This document shows positions 56,680 to 64,000 of a stretch of 64,000 bases of DNA, in pieces. A program made the position numbers and the translations under genes. Source of the stretch: Neolewinella litorea (lineage in GTDB: Bacteria > Bacteroidota > Bacteroidia > Chitinophagales > Saprospiraceae); assembly GCF_004803465.1 (NCBI RefSeq), contig NZ_SRSF01000001.1, positions 186,501-250,500 on the forward strand, written 5' to 3'. The notes under the pieces are model-generated. The model saw nothing but the letters and a program-made list of their open reading frames with translations. It searched no databases and was not told where the DNA came from. Within the stretch, counting starts at the first letter, position 1. Each line of letters begins with the position of its first letter.

Positions 56680-58875
56680 TTAAAGCATACGATACAACCC
56701 CTCCCACCGAACCGCCCACCCGGGTGGGAAGCCACTGCCCGCGGGCAGGTCACGGGTCCCGGCCGCCATCATCGCCAGGGCGGCCAGGTATCCGCCGTTG
56801 CCCGGCAGGTACAGGCGCAGGTTGTCGCGCTGGTAGTTGTGGCCGTTGGCGAGGAACCGGTTTTTGGGTACGTCCATGAGCAAGGCATTCACCGCCCGTT
56901 CCGGCTGGTGGAGGCGCGCTGCCGTGAATGCAGTCAGCGGGAAATCCCAGCCCCAAGTGTCCTCCCAGTGCCAGATATCCCAGATGGTGTCGAGGGTGCG
57001 GCGCATGATCGCGGTGTCCACTCCACCTCCAGCCGGCAGGAATCCGTACGCGGCCAGTACACTGGGGTGATCCGTGAGGTACCGGGGGTTGGTGTAGGAA
57101 TCCGGGGCGCTGGCGGCGGCCAGGTAAAGACTGTCCTGCATGGGCAGGGGAGAAAGTGTCGCCAATACGGTGTCCCAATCCGCACGTCGCGTCCGCCCCG
57201 TCCGCTCGCGCCATTGCTGGGCCGTAGAAAGCCCCCAACGCCAGTAAGCCAACTCGAAAGTCGTGTTCATTGTGGTGTCCGCGCCGAAGCGTTCCTGGGC
57301 GGCGATGAGCCCGGGCCCCAGTATCCGCTCCTGCCGCGCGGTATCGTACCAGGTAAAATCCGCCATGAATTCCGCCGTAGCTTCCATCAGGGGTGCGTAC
57401 CGTTCCAATAGACTGTCCATCGGCTGCCCGCGGTACAACAGTTCAGCAAAGTAGATGGGGTGGGGTTGCTGCCAAAGGAGGTAGGACCCCACGGAGGAGG
57501 ACGTCTCACCCCCTTCCAGGTCCGTCATTTTTTGCCACCGCACCCCACGGAATCCCTGCCGGCGGGCGATCTCGTGGGCACCGGGGAGAGCGGTAAAATA
57601 CCAGTCGAGGTGGCGGGCCAGCACTTCGGGTTGCCCCCACAGCGCGAAGTGTACACCGTGCCACCAGGCCATTTCCAGGTGCGGCTTGCCGTACCACGAG
57701 TTGTAGGTCAGTCCGGTCTCCTGCGGCGGCATGTCGCCACTGCCGTTGAGGTGGGTCAGGTAGCGGGATAGTACCATGCGGCGTTCCAGTTCCACGGCTC
57801 GGGGGTCGGTCACGGCTCCGAAATCGATGATCCCGCCCTTTTTCCAGAATGCGTGATAATCGCGGGCGATGCCGTCCAGGGCTTGCCTGGGCGCGGTCGC
57901 GGGTGCCGGCTCCTCGCCGGGCGGTGCGTAGGCCAGTGAAAACGCCCAGGTGGAATCCCCGATCGTGGGGGTCCACCGGTAACCGTGTGTCAGGGAGTCG
58001 ATGCGCACCGCCGCCGGGGTGGCGTGGAAGCGGGCCGTGTATCGCGTAGTGTCGATCAGCCGCTGGATTATCCAGGTATCGGGGTCGGACCGGCGAGCCT
58101 GCAACCTGTCTTGTTCGTCTTTATCGTAGCGTACCGCGTTGTCTTCCCATTCTCCGGTGGGGTAGGGGAAGTTCAGCGTAACCGCCAGCCTTCCAGTGGT
58201 GATGAGAGGGCTGTTGACCGCTACTACTACCTCGTCCTGGTCTTGCCGGACCCCTGTGGTAACCGTGACCGGTTCCCCTTCCACGGTAAAGCGGGTGGTG
58301 ATAATTCCGTTCCAGGCATCCAACTCCTGCCGGATATTCTGAACGTCCTCCACCCTGATAGGGGTTCCGTCGCGTTTGCGAATGTCCCAACCCAGGGTGC
58401 CGAGGTGCAGGCGATGGGGGTTCTGCCTGAGGTAGTTGGCGGCCGCGCCGCGCCGCGAGTCGCCGGGCCACTGCACCGCGTAGGGGACGCGGCGCCCGTG
58501 GGAAGCGGTGTACCGCAGGGTTTCTTCAATCGAATAGCTGGAGTCGTTGGGGAAACTGTGCCAGCCCCAGTCGGACAGGGCACCCAGGGGGATACCGTTG
58601 CCGTAATACGCGGGGAAGGTTTGCAGTCCGGTGGCGTCGACGGTCATCGCGAAGTGGCCGTTGCCGACGGAGAGGGCGGCCATAGTATCCATACCAGTCA
58701 GCACCACCCGGTGGCGGTCAACGATGGGCTGCCGATCGATGGTGCGGACTGCCGACTGTCCAATCAATTGCGCCACTACCAGAAACGAGAGCAATGAGAA
58801 ACAACGACACGGAAGCGGTTTCGCATCCGACCGTACCAACGCAGAGGGCACAATGTTGGCCAATACCTCAAGCAT
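56680..58875 (-). CDS. Six-hairpin glycoside hydrolase-like protein (GH65-like)
   Basis: 731 residues from ATG 58875; 78 codons before it run into the sulfatase promoter area and were rejected. The signal helix is SLLSFLVVAQLIGQS. The N-terminal half is beta-rich (VGNGHFAMTVDATGLQTF, WGWHSFPNDSSY). The C-terminal half is an alpha/alpha barrel with LSRYLTHLNGSGDMPPQETGLTYNSWYGKPHLEMAWWHGVHFALWG, WHWEDTWGWDFPLTAF and GNGGYLAALAMM. This resembles GH65/GH95-like enzymes and annotated glycosyl hydrolases of unknown family. Candidate acids are Glu residues in the HLEM and WEDTWG segments. Divergent sulfatase suggests a sulfated glycan substrate. Confidence 0.7.
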   Translation of the reverse strand: MLEVLANIVPSALVRSDAKPLPCRCFSLLSFLVVAQLIGQSAVRTIDRQPIVDRHRVVLTGMDTMAALSVGNGHFAMTVDATGLQTFPAYYGNGIPLGALSDWGWHSFPNDSSYSIEETLRYTASHGRRVPYAVQWPGDSRRGAAANYLRQNPHRLHLGTLGWDIRKRDGTPIRVEDVQNIRQELDAWNGIITTRFTVEGEPVTVTTGVRQDQDEVVVAVNSPLITTGRLAVTLNFPYPTGEWEDNAVRYDKDEQDRLQARRSDPDTWIIQRLIDTTRYTARFHATPAAVRIDSLTHGYRWTPTIGDSTWAFSLAYAPPGEEPAPATAPRQALDGIARDYHAFWKKGGIIDFGAVTDPRAVELERRMVLSRYLTHLNGSGDMPPQETGLTYNSWYGKPHLEMAWWHGVHFALWGQPEVLARHLDWYFTALPGAHEIARRQGFRGVRWQKMTDLEGGETSSSVGSYLLWQQPHPIYFAELLYRGQPMDSLLERYAPLMEATAEFMADFTWYDTARQERILGPGLIAAQERFGADTTMNTTFELAYWRWGLSTAQQWRERTGRTRRADWDTVLATLSPLPMQDSLYLAAASAPDSYTNPRYLTDHPSVLAAYGFLPAGGGVDTAIMRRTLDTIWDIWHWEDTWGWDFPLTAFTAARLHQPERAVNALLMDVPKNRFLANGHNYQRDNLRLYLPGNGGYLAALAMMAAGTRDLPAGSGFPPGWAVRWEGLYRML

Positions 58876-59033
58876 AATCCCGAAGTGAGGAAGGGTGAGT
58901 AAGCGGCAAAAAGGTACGGCCCCGCCGGTAACTTTCCATTCCGGGACGCGGGGCGCACGGCGGACCCTAAGAGAGTAGCACGGGCAGGCAAGGACACAGC
59001 TGTTTTTTACCTCCAAACGGCTATCTTCCCGGC

Positions 59034-60632
59034 ATGCGACACCTCCTACCTTCCCTGCTCCTTGCGATAATCCTTTGCACCTGCGGCCCCGCCCCGGAAA
59101 CCGACGCAACGGGACCTTCCGACGCGACGGCGCGGCGTCCCAACATCATCTTCATCATGTCGGACGACCACGCCCAACGGGCCATTTCCGCCTACACCGA
59201 TGAGCTGATCCAAACCCCTAACCTGGACCGGATTGCCGCCGGGGGAATGCTATTCCGCAACAGCTTCGTCACCAACTCCATCTGCGCACCCAGCCGCGCG
59301 GCCATCCTGACCGGCAAGTACAGTCACATCAACGGAAAGATCGATAACCTGAGTCCCTTCGATCCGAACCAGTGGACCTTTCCGGAAGCCTTGCACGAAG
59401 CTGGCTACCGAACCTCATTGTTCGGGAAGCATCACCTGCAGGAGATCCCCCACGGACTGGACGAATACCGCGCGCTGATCGGCCAGGGAGACTACTACAA
59501 CCCCACCTTTATCCACAACGGGGATACACTGGCGCCCACAATAGGATACACTACCACCTTGATCACCGATTACGCACTGGAAGAGCTGCGGCGTAATGCG
59601 GACAGCGACCAGCCCTTCGTGATGCTTTACTGGCACAAGGCCCCGCACCGCAACTGGATGCCCGACACCAGCGACCTGCCCGGATTGCTGGATCAGCGGT
59701 ACCCCGAGCCCGCCAGCTTACGCGACGACTACGCCGGCCGGCCCGCCGCGGCGAACGCCGATATGCGCATCGCCGACATGTTCGTGAGCCACGACCTTAA
59801 GGTCACCGAGGAGTACGAACCCAATGACCCCGGTACCGGGGGTGCCACCTTCTGGGAGGACGGGCCGCGGCGAATGGCAGAGAACTTTTACCGCGAACTG
59901 GAGCGCCTTACGCCGGAACAACGCGCGGCCTACAAGCCCTTCCTCGACCGGGTTGGCCGGGAGTGGCAGTCGGTGAAGGGTACCGACCGTGAACTGGGCT
60001 GGCGGTACCAACGCTACATGCAGGATTACCTGGCCAGCGTCAAGAGCGTCGACGAGAATGTAGGGCGGGTGCTGGACTACCTGGAGGAAAGCGGACTGGA
60101 CGAGAATACGATCGTCATCTACACCAGCGACCAGGGATTCTACTTGGGCGAGCACGGCTGGTACGACAAGCGCTTCATGTACGAGGAGAGCCATCGAACG
60201 CCGTTACTCATCTCTTACCCGCCGATGATCGAGGGTGGGTCCACGGCGGACGCCCTGGTGCTCAACATTGACCTGGCACCCACTCTTCTGCAACTGGCCG
60301 GGGTGCCCGTGCCGGATGACCTGCAGGGGCGCAGCCTGTTGCCGATCTTCCGGGGGGAAACGCCCGAGGACTGGCGCGAGCACATCTATTACCGCTACTA
60401 TCAGGAGATGAACAGCTTCCACCGGGTGGCCCGCCACGAAGGGGTGCGCGGGGAGCGGTACAAACTGATCCACTTTACGGAGCCGGGCTTCGAGGGTTAC
60501 GAACTGTACGACCTGCAGGAGGACCCCGGCGAAATGGAGAACCGCATCGACGATCCGTCGCTAACTGCCGTGAAGGAGCGGTTGCAAACGGAATTGCGGG
60601 AAAAGCGGCAGGAACTCAAGGTGACCGACTGA
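59034..60632 (+). CDS. Type I sulfatase, lipoprotein
   Basis: 532 residues. N-terminal LLLAIILCTCG gives a lipobox (Cys17 or Cys18). The sulfatase motif ICAPSRAAILTGK supplies the Cys that an anaerobic or aerobic maturase converts to formylglycine. The metal site begins PNIIFIMSDDHAQ. The C-terminal part has TSDQGFYLGEHGWYDKRFMYEESHRTPLL and GYELYDLQEDPGEMENRI. It removes sulfate from a glycan or steroid in the periplasm or on the surface. It diverges from the GH65-like gene with 158 bp between starts, and that sharing suggests coordinated use of a sulfated polysaccharide. Confidence 0.95.
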   Translation: MRHLLPSLLLAIILCTCGPAPETDATGPSDATARRPNIIFIMSDDHAQRAISAYTDELIQTPNLDRIAAGGMLFRNSFVTNSICAPSRAAILTGKYSHINGKIDNLSPFDPNQWTFPEALHEAGYRTSLFGKHHLQEIPHGLDEYRALIGQGDYYNPTFIHNGDTLAPTIGYTTTLITDYALEELRRNADSDQPFVMLYWHKAPHRNWMPDTSDLPGLLDQRYPEPASLRDDYAGRPAAANADMRIADMFVSHDLKVTEEYEPNDPGTGGATFWEDGPRRMAENFYRELERLTPEQRAAYKPFLDRVGREWQSVKGTDRELGWRYQRYMQDYLASVKSVDENVGRVLDYLEESGLDENTIVIYTSDQGFYLGEHGWYDKRFMYEESHRTPLLISYPPMIEGGSTADALVLNIDLAPTLLQLAGVPVPDDLQGRSLLPIFRGETPEDWREHIYYRYYQEMNSFHRVARHEGVRGERYKLIHFTEPGFEGYELYDLQEDPGEMENRIDDPSLTAVKERLQTELREKRQELKVTD

Positions 60633-60656
60633 GGAGGGTCAGCGTAAGGGTTGCTG

Positions 60657-62960
60657 TTATCCACCGGAGGACTCGTTACCGAGTTCACTGACGGGCGTGA
60701 CCTCCCCGGTATCATCTTCGTCGCCCAGCTCCTCCACCACTTCTACCGGGGGAATATATTCCGCACAGTAGAAATCGCGTTTCACGTCGGCCGAGGGCTC
60801 GGGGAATTCCTCGCCGAGCAATCCGACCAGGGTAGAGTCTTCCTGCACGGTACGCAAAAAATAGGCCCAAATGGGCAGGGCCGAATGTGAGCCGTTGCCC
60901 ATCTGTCCACTGCGGAAGCGCACTCCGGTGTTTTCACCTCCCACCCAGGCCCCGCCGGTCAGGCCGGGCGTACTGCCGATGTACCAGCCGTCGGCCATAT
61001 TCTGGGTGGTACCCGTTTTGCCGATCGAGGGGCGCGTGATGCCGTATTGCCACCGGAGTCGACTGGCGGTGCCGCGCTCCACCACGTAGCGGAGCATGGT
61101 CTGCATTTGGGCTCCCGCGCGTTCATTGAGGACGGTAACGGTCGGTTCGCGGTGCTCGTATATGACCTCACCGTCAGCGTTTTCAATGCGGCTGATGTAA
61201 TAGGGTGGTGAGAAGCGACCGCGGTTGGCGAAGGCTCCGTAGGCACCCGTCATCTCGAAGAGGCTGCTCTCGACCGTGCCGAGGGCAATGCTGGGAATGG
61301 GGCGGATTTCTCCCGACAGGCCCACCTCCTTGGCGATCTCGACCACCGGCTCCGGCGTGGTTTCCATGATCATCTTCACCGTGGCCACGTTGATGGAATG
61401 GGTGAGGGCGCCGTGCATACTGTAGGTTCCGCCGTGGTTCCAATCGGAGTTATGGGGCGTCCAGGGGCCGTCCTCGTCCGCGTAGGTTCGCAGGGCATTG
61501 CTCAGGCGGTGGCAGGGGTCGTAACCCTCCCGCAGGGCCGCGGCGTAAACGAAGGGTTTGAAGGTCGATCCGGTCTGCCGCCGGCTCAGGACGTGGTCGT
61601 AGCGGTTGAATTCAAAGTCGCTGCCACCCACCCAGGCGCGAACGGCACCAAGCGCGTGATCCAGCACGAGAAATCCGGACCGCAGGTAAGACAGGGAATG
61701 CTTGACGCTGTCCAGGGGCGTGAACTCCCCGGTGAGGGGCTCCCCGTTCGGGACCAGCAATTCCATATTCCGCGGGGTGTTGAACTCCGCCATGATGGCG
61801 GTGCTGTCGAGGCCGGCGGCGCGGCCGGCCCGCCAGCGTAGGCTGTTACGGATGGCGCCGCGTAGGGAGGCTTCCGTTTCCCAGGCGTCGCGCCGACCGA
61901 GGTGGCGGTTAAAATCGCGCTGCAATTCCCCCATCTGCCGCTCCACGGCCGTTTCGGCGTGGCGTTGCAGACGCATGTCCAAGGTAGTGTGGATACTGAG
62001 GTTGTCGCTGAAGAGGTTGTAGGGCTCCCCATCGGGCCGGCGCAGATCAGCCAGTAGTTGCAGGGCCTCCCGTTTGACGGCTTGGGTAAAGTGGGGGGCC
62101 AGGGGCTCCTCCGCGGATTTGCGCTGGTAGTCGAGGCCAAGGGAATCCCGGAGTGCGGCAGCGAACTGGTCCTCGGTGAGGTAACCGCCCTGGTGCATCA
62201 GCCGCAGGACGAGGTCGGTACGCTTGGCGTTGCGTTCTGGCGCTCGCAGGGGGTCGTAGCTGGAAGTTCCCTTTAGGGAGGCTACGAGACTGGCCGACTG
62301 TCGGACGGACAGTTCACTGGGCTCTTTCTGGAAGTAGCGCTGGGAAGCCGCGGCGATGCCGAAGGTATTGCCGGGGAAACTGACGGTGTTCAGGTAGCGT
62401 TTGATCACTTCGTCCTTTGACATCACGCTTTCCAGACGCTGGGCGAGAAGCCCTTCGCGAATCTTGTGCAGCAGCAGGTCGACCCGCGGTCCGTACCCGA
62501 TGCGCGGCCGGCCGTAAGCGTTTTTCACAAGCTGCTGGCTCAGCGTGGACCCCCCGCCCTGATCGTCTTCCCCCTGCAGTAGTGTCTTGTATACTACCCG
62601 CCCGTAAGCTTCCCAGTCGATGCCGCCGTGCTGATAGAACCGGCTGTCTTCGGTGGCCACGAGGGCATTAATCAGGTGCTGGGGCAACTCCTCGAACTCC
62701 GTTACGGTGCGGTCCTGGGCGTAAAAACGGCCCAGGCTGATACCATTTACGTCGTAAACTTCACTGCCGATGTCATTGCGGTAGTCCAGCAGTGCCTGCC
62801 GGGAGGGCATTTTACCGAAGGCCCCTCCGTTGACGAGCAGTAGCAACAGAATAATTCCCAGCACCATGGCTCCGGCAATCGTAGCCAGGGCGGCGAGGGA
62901 ATAAAATGTCTTGGGGCGCTCGGTCCGCCAGCGGCGAACGCGTTCGTAAAGGTGTTTCAT
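60657..62960 (-). CDS. Class A penicillin-binding protein (PBP1A)
   Basis: 767 residues. One membrane helix (about 18-45). GT51 glycosyltransferase motifs are ATEDSRFYQHGGID with the catalytic Glu, GGGSTLSQQLVKN, RYLNTVSFPGNTFGI and SLVASLKG. The transpeptidase has RQTGSTFKPFVYAAAL (Ser near residue 463), SINVATVKM and GKTGTTQNMADGWYIG, so the SxxK, SxN and KTG sets are complete. It builds and cross-links peptidoglycan from lipid II. The C-terminal tail after the transpeptidase is short and acidic. It converges on the sulfatase gene with 24 bp between the stops. Confidence 0.96.
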   Translation of the reverse strand: MKHLYERVRRWRTERPKTFYSLAALATIAGAMVLGIILLLLLVNGGAFGKMPSRQALLDYRNDIGSEVYDVNGISLGRFYAQDRTVTEFEELPQHLINALVATEDSRFYQHGGIDWEAYGRVVYKTLLQGEDDQGGGSTLSQQLVKNAYGRPRIGYGPRVDLLLHKIREGLLAQRLESVMSKDEVIKRYLNTVSFPGNTFGIAAASQRYFQKEPSELSVRQSASLVASLKGTSSYDPLRAPERNAKRTDLVLRLMHQGGYLTEDQFAAALRDSLGLDYQRKSAEEPLAPHFTQAVKREALQLLADLRRPDGEPYNLFSDNLSIHTTLDMRLQRHAETAVERQMGELQRDFNRHLGRRDAWETEASLRGAIRNSLRWRAGRAAGLDSTAIMAEFNTPRNMELLVPNGEPLTGEFTPLDSVKHSLSYLRSGFLVLDHALGAVRAWVGGSDFEFNRYDHVLSRRQTGSTFKPFVYAAALREGYDPCHRLSNALRTYADEDGPWTPHNSDWNHGGTYSMHGALTHSINVATVKMIMETTPEPVVEIAKEVGLSGEIRPIPSIALGTVESSLFEMTGAYGAFANRGRFSPPYYISRIENADGEVIYEHREPTVTVLNERAGAQMQTMLRYVVERGTASRLRWQYGITRPSIGKTGTTQNMADGWYIGSTPGLTGGAWVGGENTGVRFRSGQMGNGSHSALPIWAYFLRTVQEDSTLVGLLGEEFPEPSADVKRDFYCAEYIPPVEVVEELGDEDDTGEVTPVSELGNESSGG

Positions 62961-63237
62961 AATTATATCTGGGGGTTGCCGACAGTGCTCTTCTTGAAAA
63001 ACAGGTCCGGACTGGCGATGTTTGCCATTGTGCGACCCGTGATATGCCCACAGGGCTGGCCGGTCGACGTCGTTTTGACGTACAATCAGCCGGAAGTAAC
63101 GGCCGGGCGACCCACTTTTATGTTTTTGCTAACCACCCCGGAAAGCACTCGACGGTTACCTTTATGCGCCCACCAGCACCGGCGCGGCAAAACTTTGCGC
63201 CCCGCCGGTTGCTTTATTCTGCGCCAAAAAAATCGAA

Positions 63238-64000
63238 ATGAAGCAGTTATTTTTTCTATTCGCCCTGGTAATGTCCGTGAGTCTGACGGCCCAGTCGTCC
63301 ACGCCCAACAACTGGTGGGAACTTGACCGCACCGAAAATTCATACCCCGGCGTTAGCGCGGCCCGCGCCAACACCTACCTGGCCGGCAAAAAGGCCGAGC
63401 CCGTAGTAGTAGCGGTCATTGACTCCGGTGTAGACATTGAGCACGAGGACCTGAAAGACGTTATCTGGACCAACCCCGGCGAGATTCCCGGTAACGGCAT
63501 CGACGACGACCGCAACGGATACGTCGACGACGTACACGGTTGGAACTTCATTGGCGGAGCCGACGGCCGCAACGTCAATTACGAGAACCTGGAGATTGTG
63601 CGCCTCTACAACCGCCTGCACGCCAAGTACAACAATCGCAACCGGGAGGGTCTCAGCAAGAAGGAAAAGGAGGAATATGACCGCTACCAAGAGTACAAAG
63701 AGACCATCGAAAACAAGCAGAAAGAACTCGGCCCCACCGCCGCCCAGTACGAGATGATCAAGGCCGCCATCGACACGGCGCTTGAAGAGCTCGACAAGGA
63801 TCCCTCGGAAGTAACCGCCGAAGATATTGCTGGCATCGAAAGTCAGGACCAGACCATCGCTATTGTTAAGCAAGTCGTAGCCAATGCCTCCGCCGGCGGT
63901 ACTACTTTTGAAGAACTATATAGCCAACTCGAAGGTGCTCAGGAGTATTTCGACGGTCAGTTAAAGTATAACTACAATCCAGAGTTCGACGCCCGTGACA
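63238..64000 (+). CDS. S8 subtilisin-like peptidase, N-terminal part
   Basis: ATG 63238, open to the window end (254 codons). A signal peptide (MKQLFFLFALVMSVSLTAQ) is followed by NNWWELDRTENSYPGVSAARANTY and the catalytic Asp motif VAVIDSGVDIEHEDL (Asp58). NPGEIPGNGIDDDRNGYVDDVHGWNF is the calcium-type insert typical of Bacteroidota S8 peptidases. A charged helical insert (about 110-160) follows. The His and Ser motifs fall beyond the window, so activity cannot be judged. TACCTTTA at 63157-63164 upstream is a weak -7 candidate, and AAACTTTG at 63189-63196 is closer to the start but does not match the TA. Confidence 0.88.
   Translation, partial: MKQLFFLFALVMSVSLTAQSSTPNNWWELDRTENSYPGVSAARANTYLAGKKAEPVVVAVIDSGVDIEHEDLKDVIWTNPGEIPGNGIDDDRNGYVDDVHGWNFIGGADGRNVNYENLEIVRLYNRLHAKYNNRNREGLSKKEKEEYDRYQEYKETIENKQKELGPTAAQYEMIKAAIDTALEELDKDPSEVTAEDIAGIESQDQTIAIVKQVVANASAGGTTFEELYSQLEGAQEYFDGQLKYNYNPEFDARD

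Overview
The window reads as a GC-rich chromosome segment of a Bacteroidota bacterium, most likely a Saprospiria/Lewinella-type marine heterotroph. Supporting signs are a SusC/SusD pair, two secreted proteins with type IX secretion C-terminal sorting domains (type A at 2020-4485, type B at 43067-45601), an Hdr-like iron-sulfur protein pair, Bacteroidota-type promoters (TTTG or TTG, about 19 nt, TAnnTTTG), and genes packed on both strands with short spacers. No rRNA, tRNA, insertion sequence, integrase or CRISPR array was seen. The assignment to a genus is inference.

Layout. 1-5.8 kb: tail of a sulfatase/LtaS-like gene, a tandem GH26-like membrane-anchored protein, a T9SS-exported SGNH esterase and a CgeB-like glycosyltransferase. 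5.8-8.4 kb (minus): yaaA, hscB-like and rseP. 8.5-12.8 kb (plus): an aromatic amino acid operon (pheA, aminotransferase, tyrA, DAHP synthase-chorismate mutase) preceded by a short Phe/Tyr/Trp-rich leader peptide and an attenuator. 12.9-18.3 kb: ABM monooxygenase, ychF, rhomboid, Dabb protein, an acyltransferase, pyrB and pyrR. 18.4-21.2 kb: a GNAT protein fused to an unknown domain, a QueD/PTPS-like gene and folE. 21.2-22.5 kb: aspartate kinase. 22.6-23.7 kb: a gene-free stretch with a decayed tandem repeat of about 72 nt. 23.7-26.2 kb: the Hdr-like pair, split by about 410 bp of non-coding DNA.

26.2-34.9 kb: xylulokinase-type kinase, DUF2064 protein, SusC, SusD, a sodium:solute symporter and CsaA, a small uptake locus without recognisable glycosidases. 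34.9-39.3 kb: a PAS/sigma-54 activator, then a phosphoesterase-peroxidase fusion and the radical SAM enzyme ArsS. 39.4-47.6 kb (minus): prolyl oligopeptidase, an outer-membrane barrel candidate, a DUF6580-like membrane protein, a T9SS type B protein and typA. 47.9-53.1 kb: small enzymes, an AraC regulator, a diiron-type MBL protein, a Gfo/Idh + DUF1080 pair and a SnoaL-like protein. 53.3-64 kb: an O-methyltransferase-like protein, a broken GAF-domain gene, a GH65-like hydrolase divergent from a sulfatase, PBP1A, and the start of an S8 peptidase.

The strongest new observation is the attenuator at about 8560-8735. A leader peptide, MTKNTFYFWFSFYCLRE, ends at the 5' arm of a possible antiterminator helix whose 3' arm overlaps an intrinsic terminator just before pheA. 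The promoter lies only 7 nt upstream of the leader ATG, so the leader mRNA may be nearly leaderless. Lysine/threonine-pathway lysC has the same promoter geometry. Other items worth attention are the 8-nt CTAAA-type intergenic repeats, the 72-nt decayed repeat, the phosphoesterase-peroxidase fusion beside ArsS, and the GNAT-plus-unknown-domain protein.
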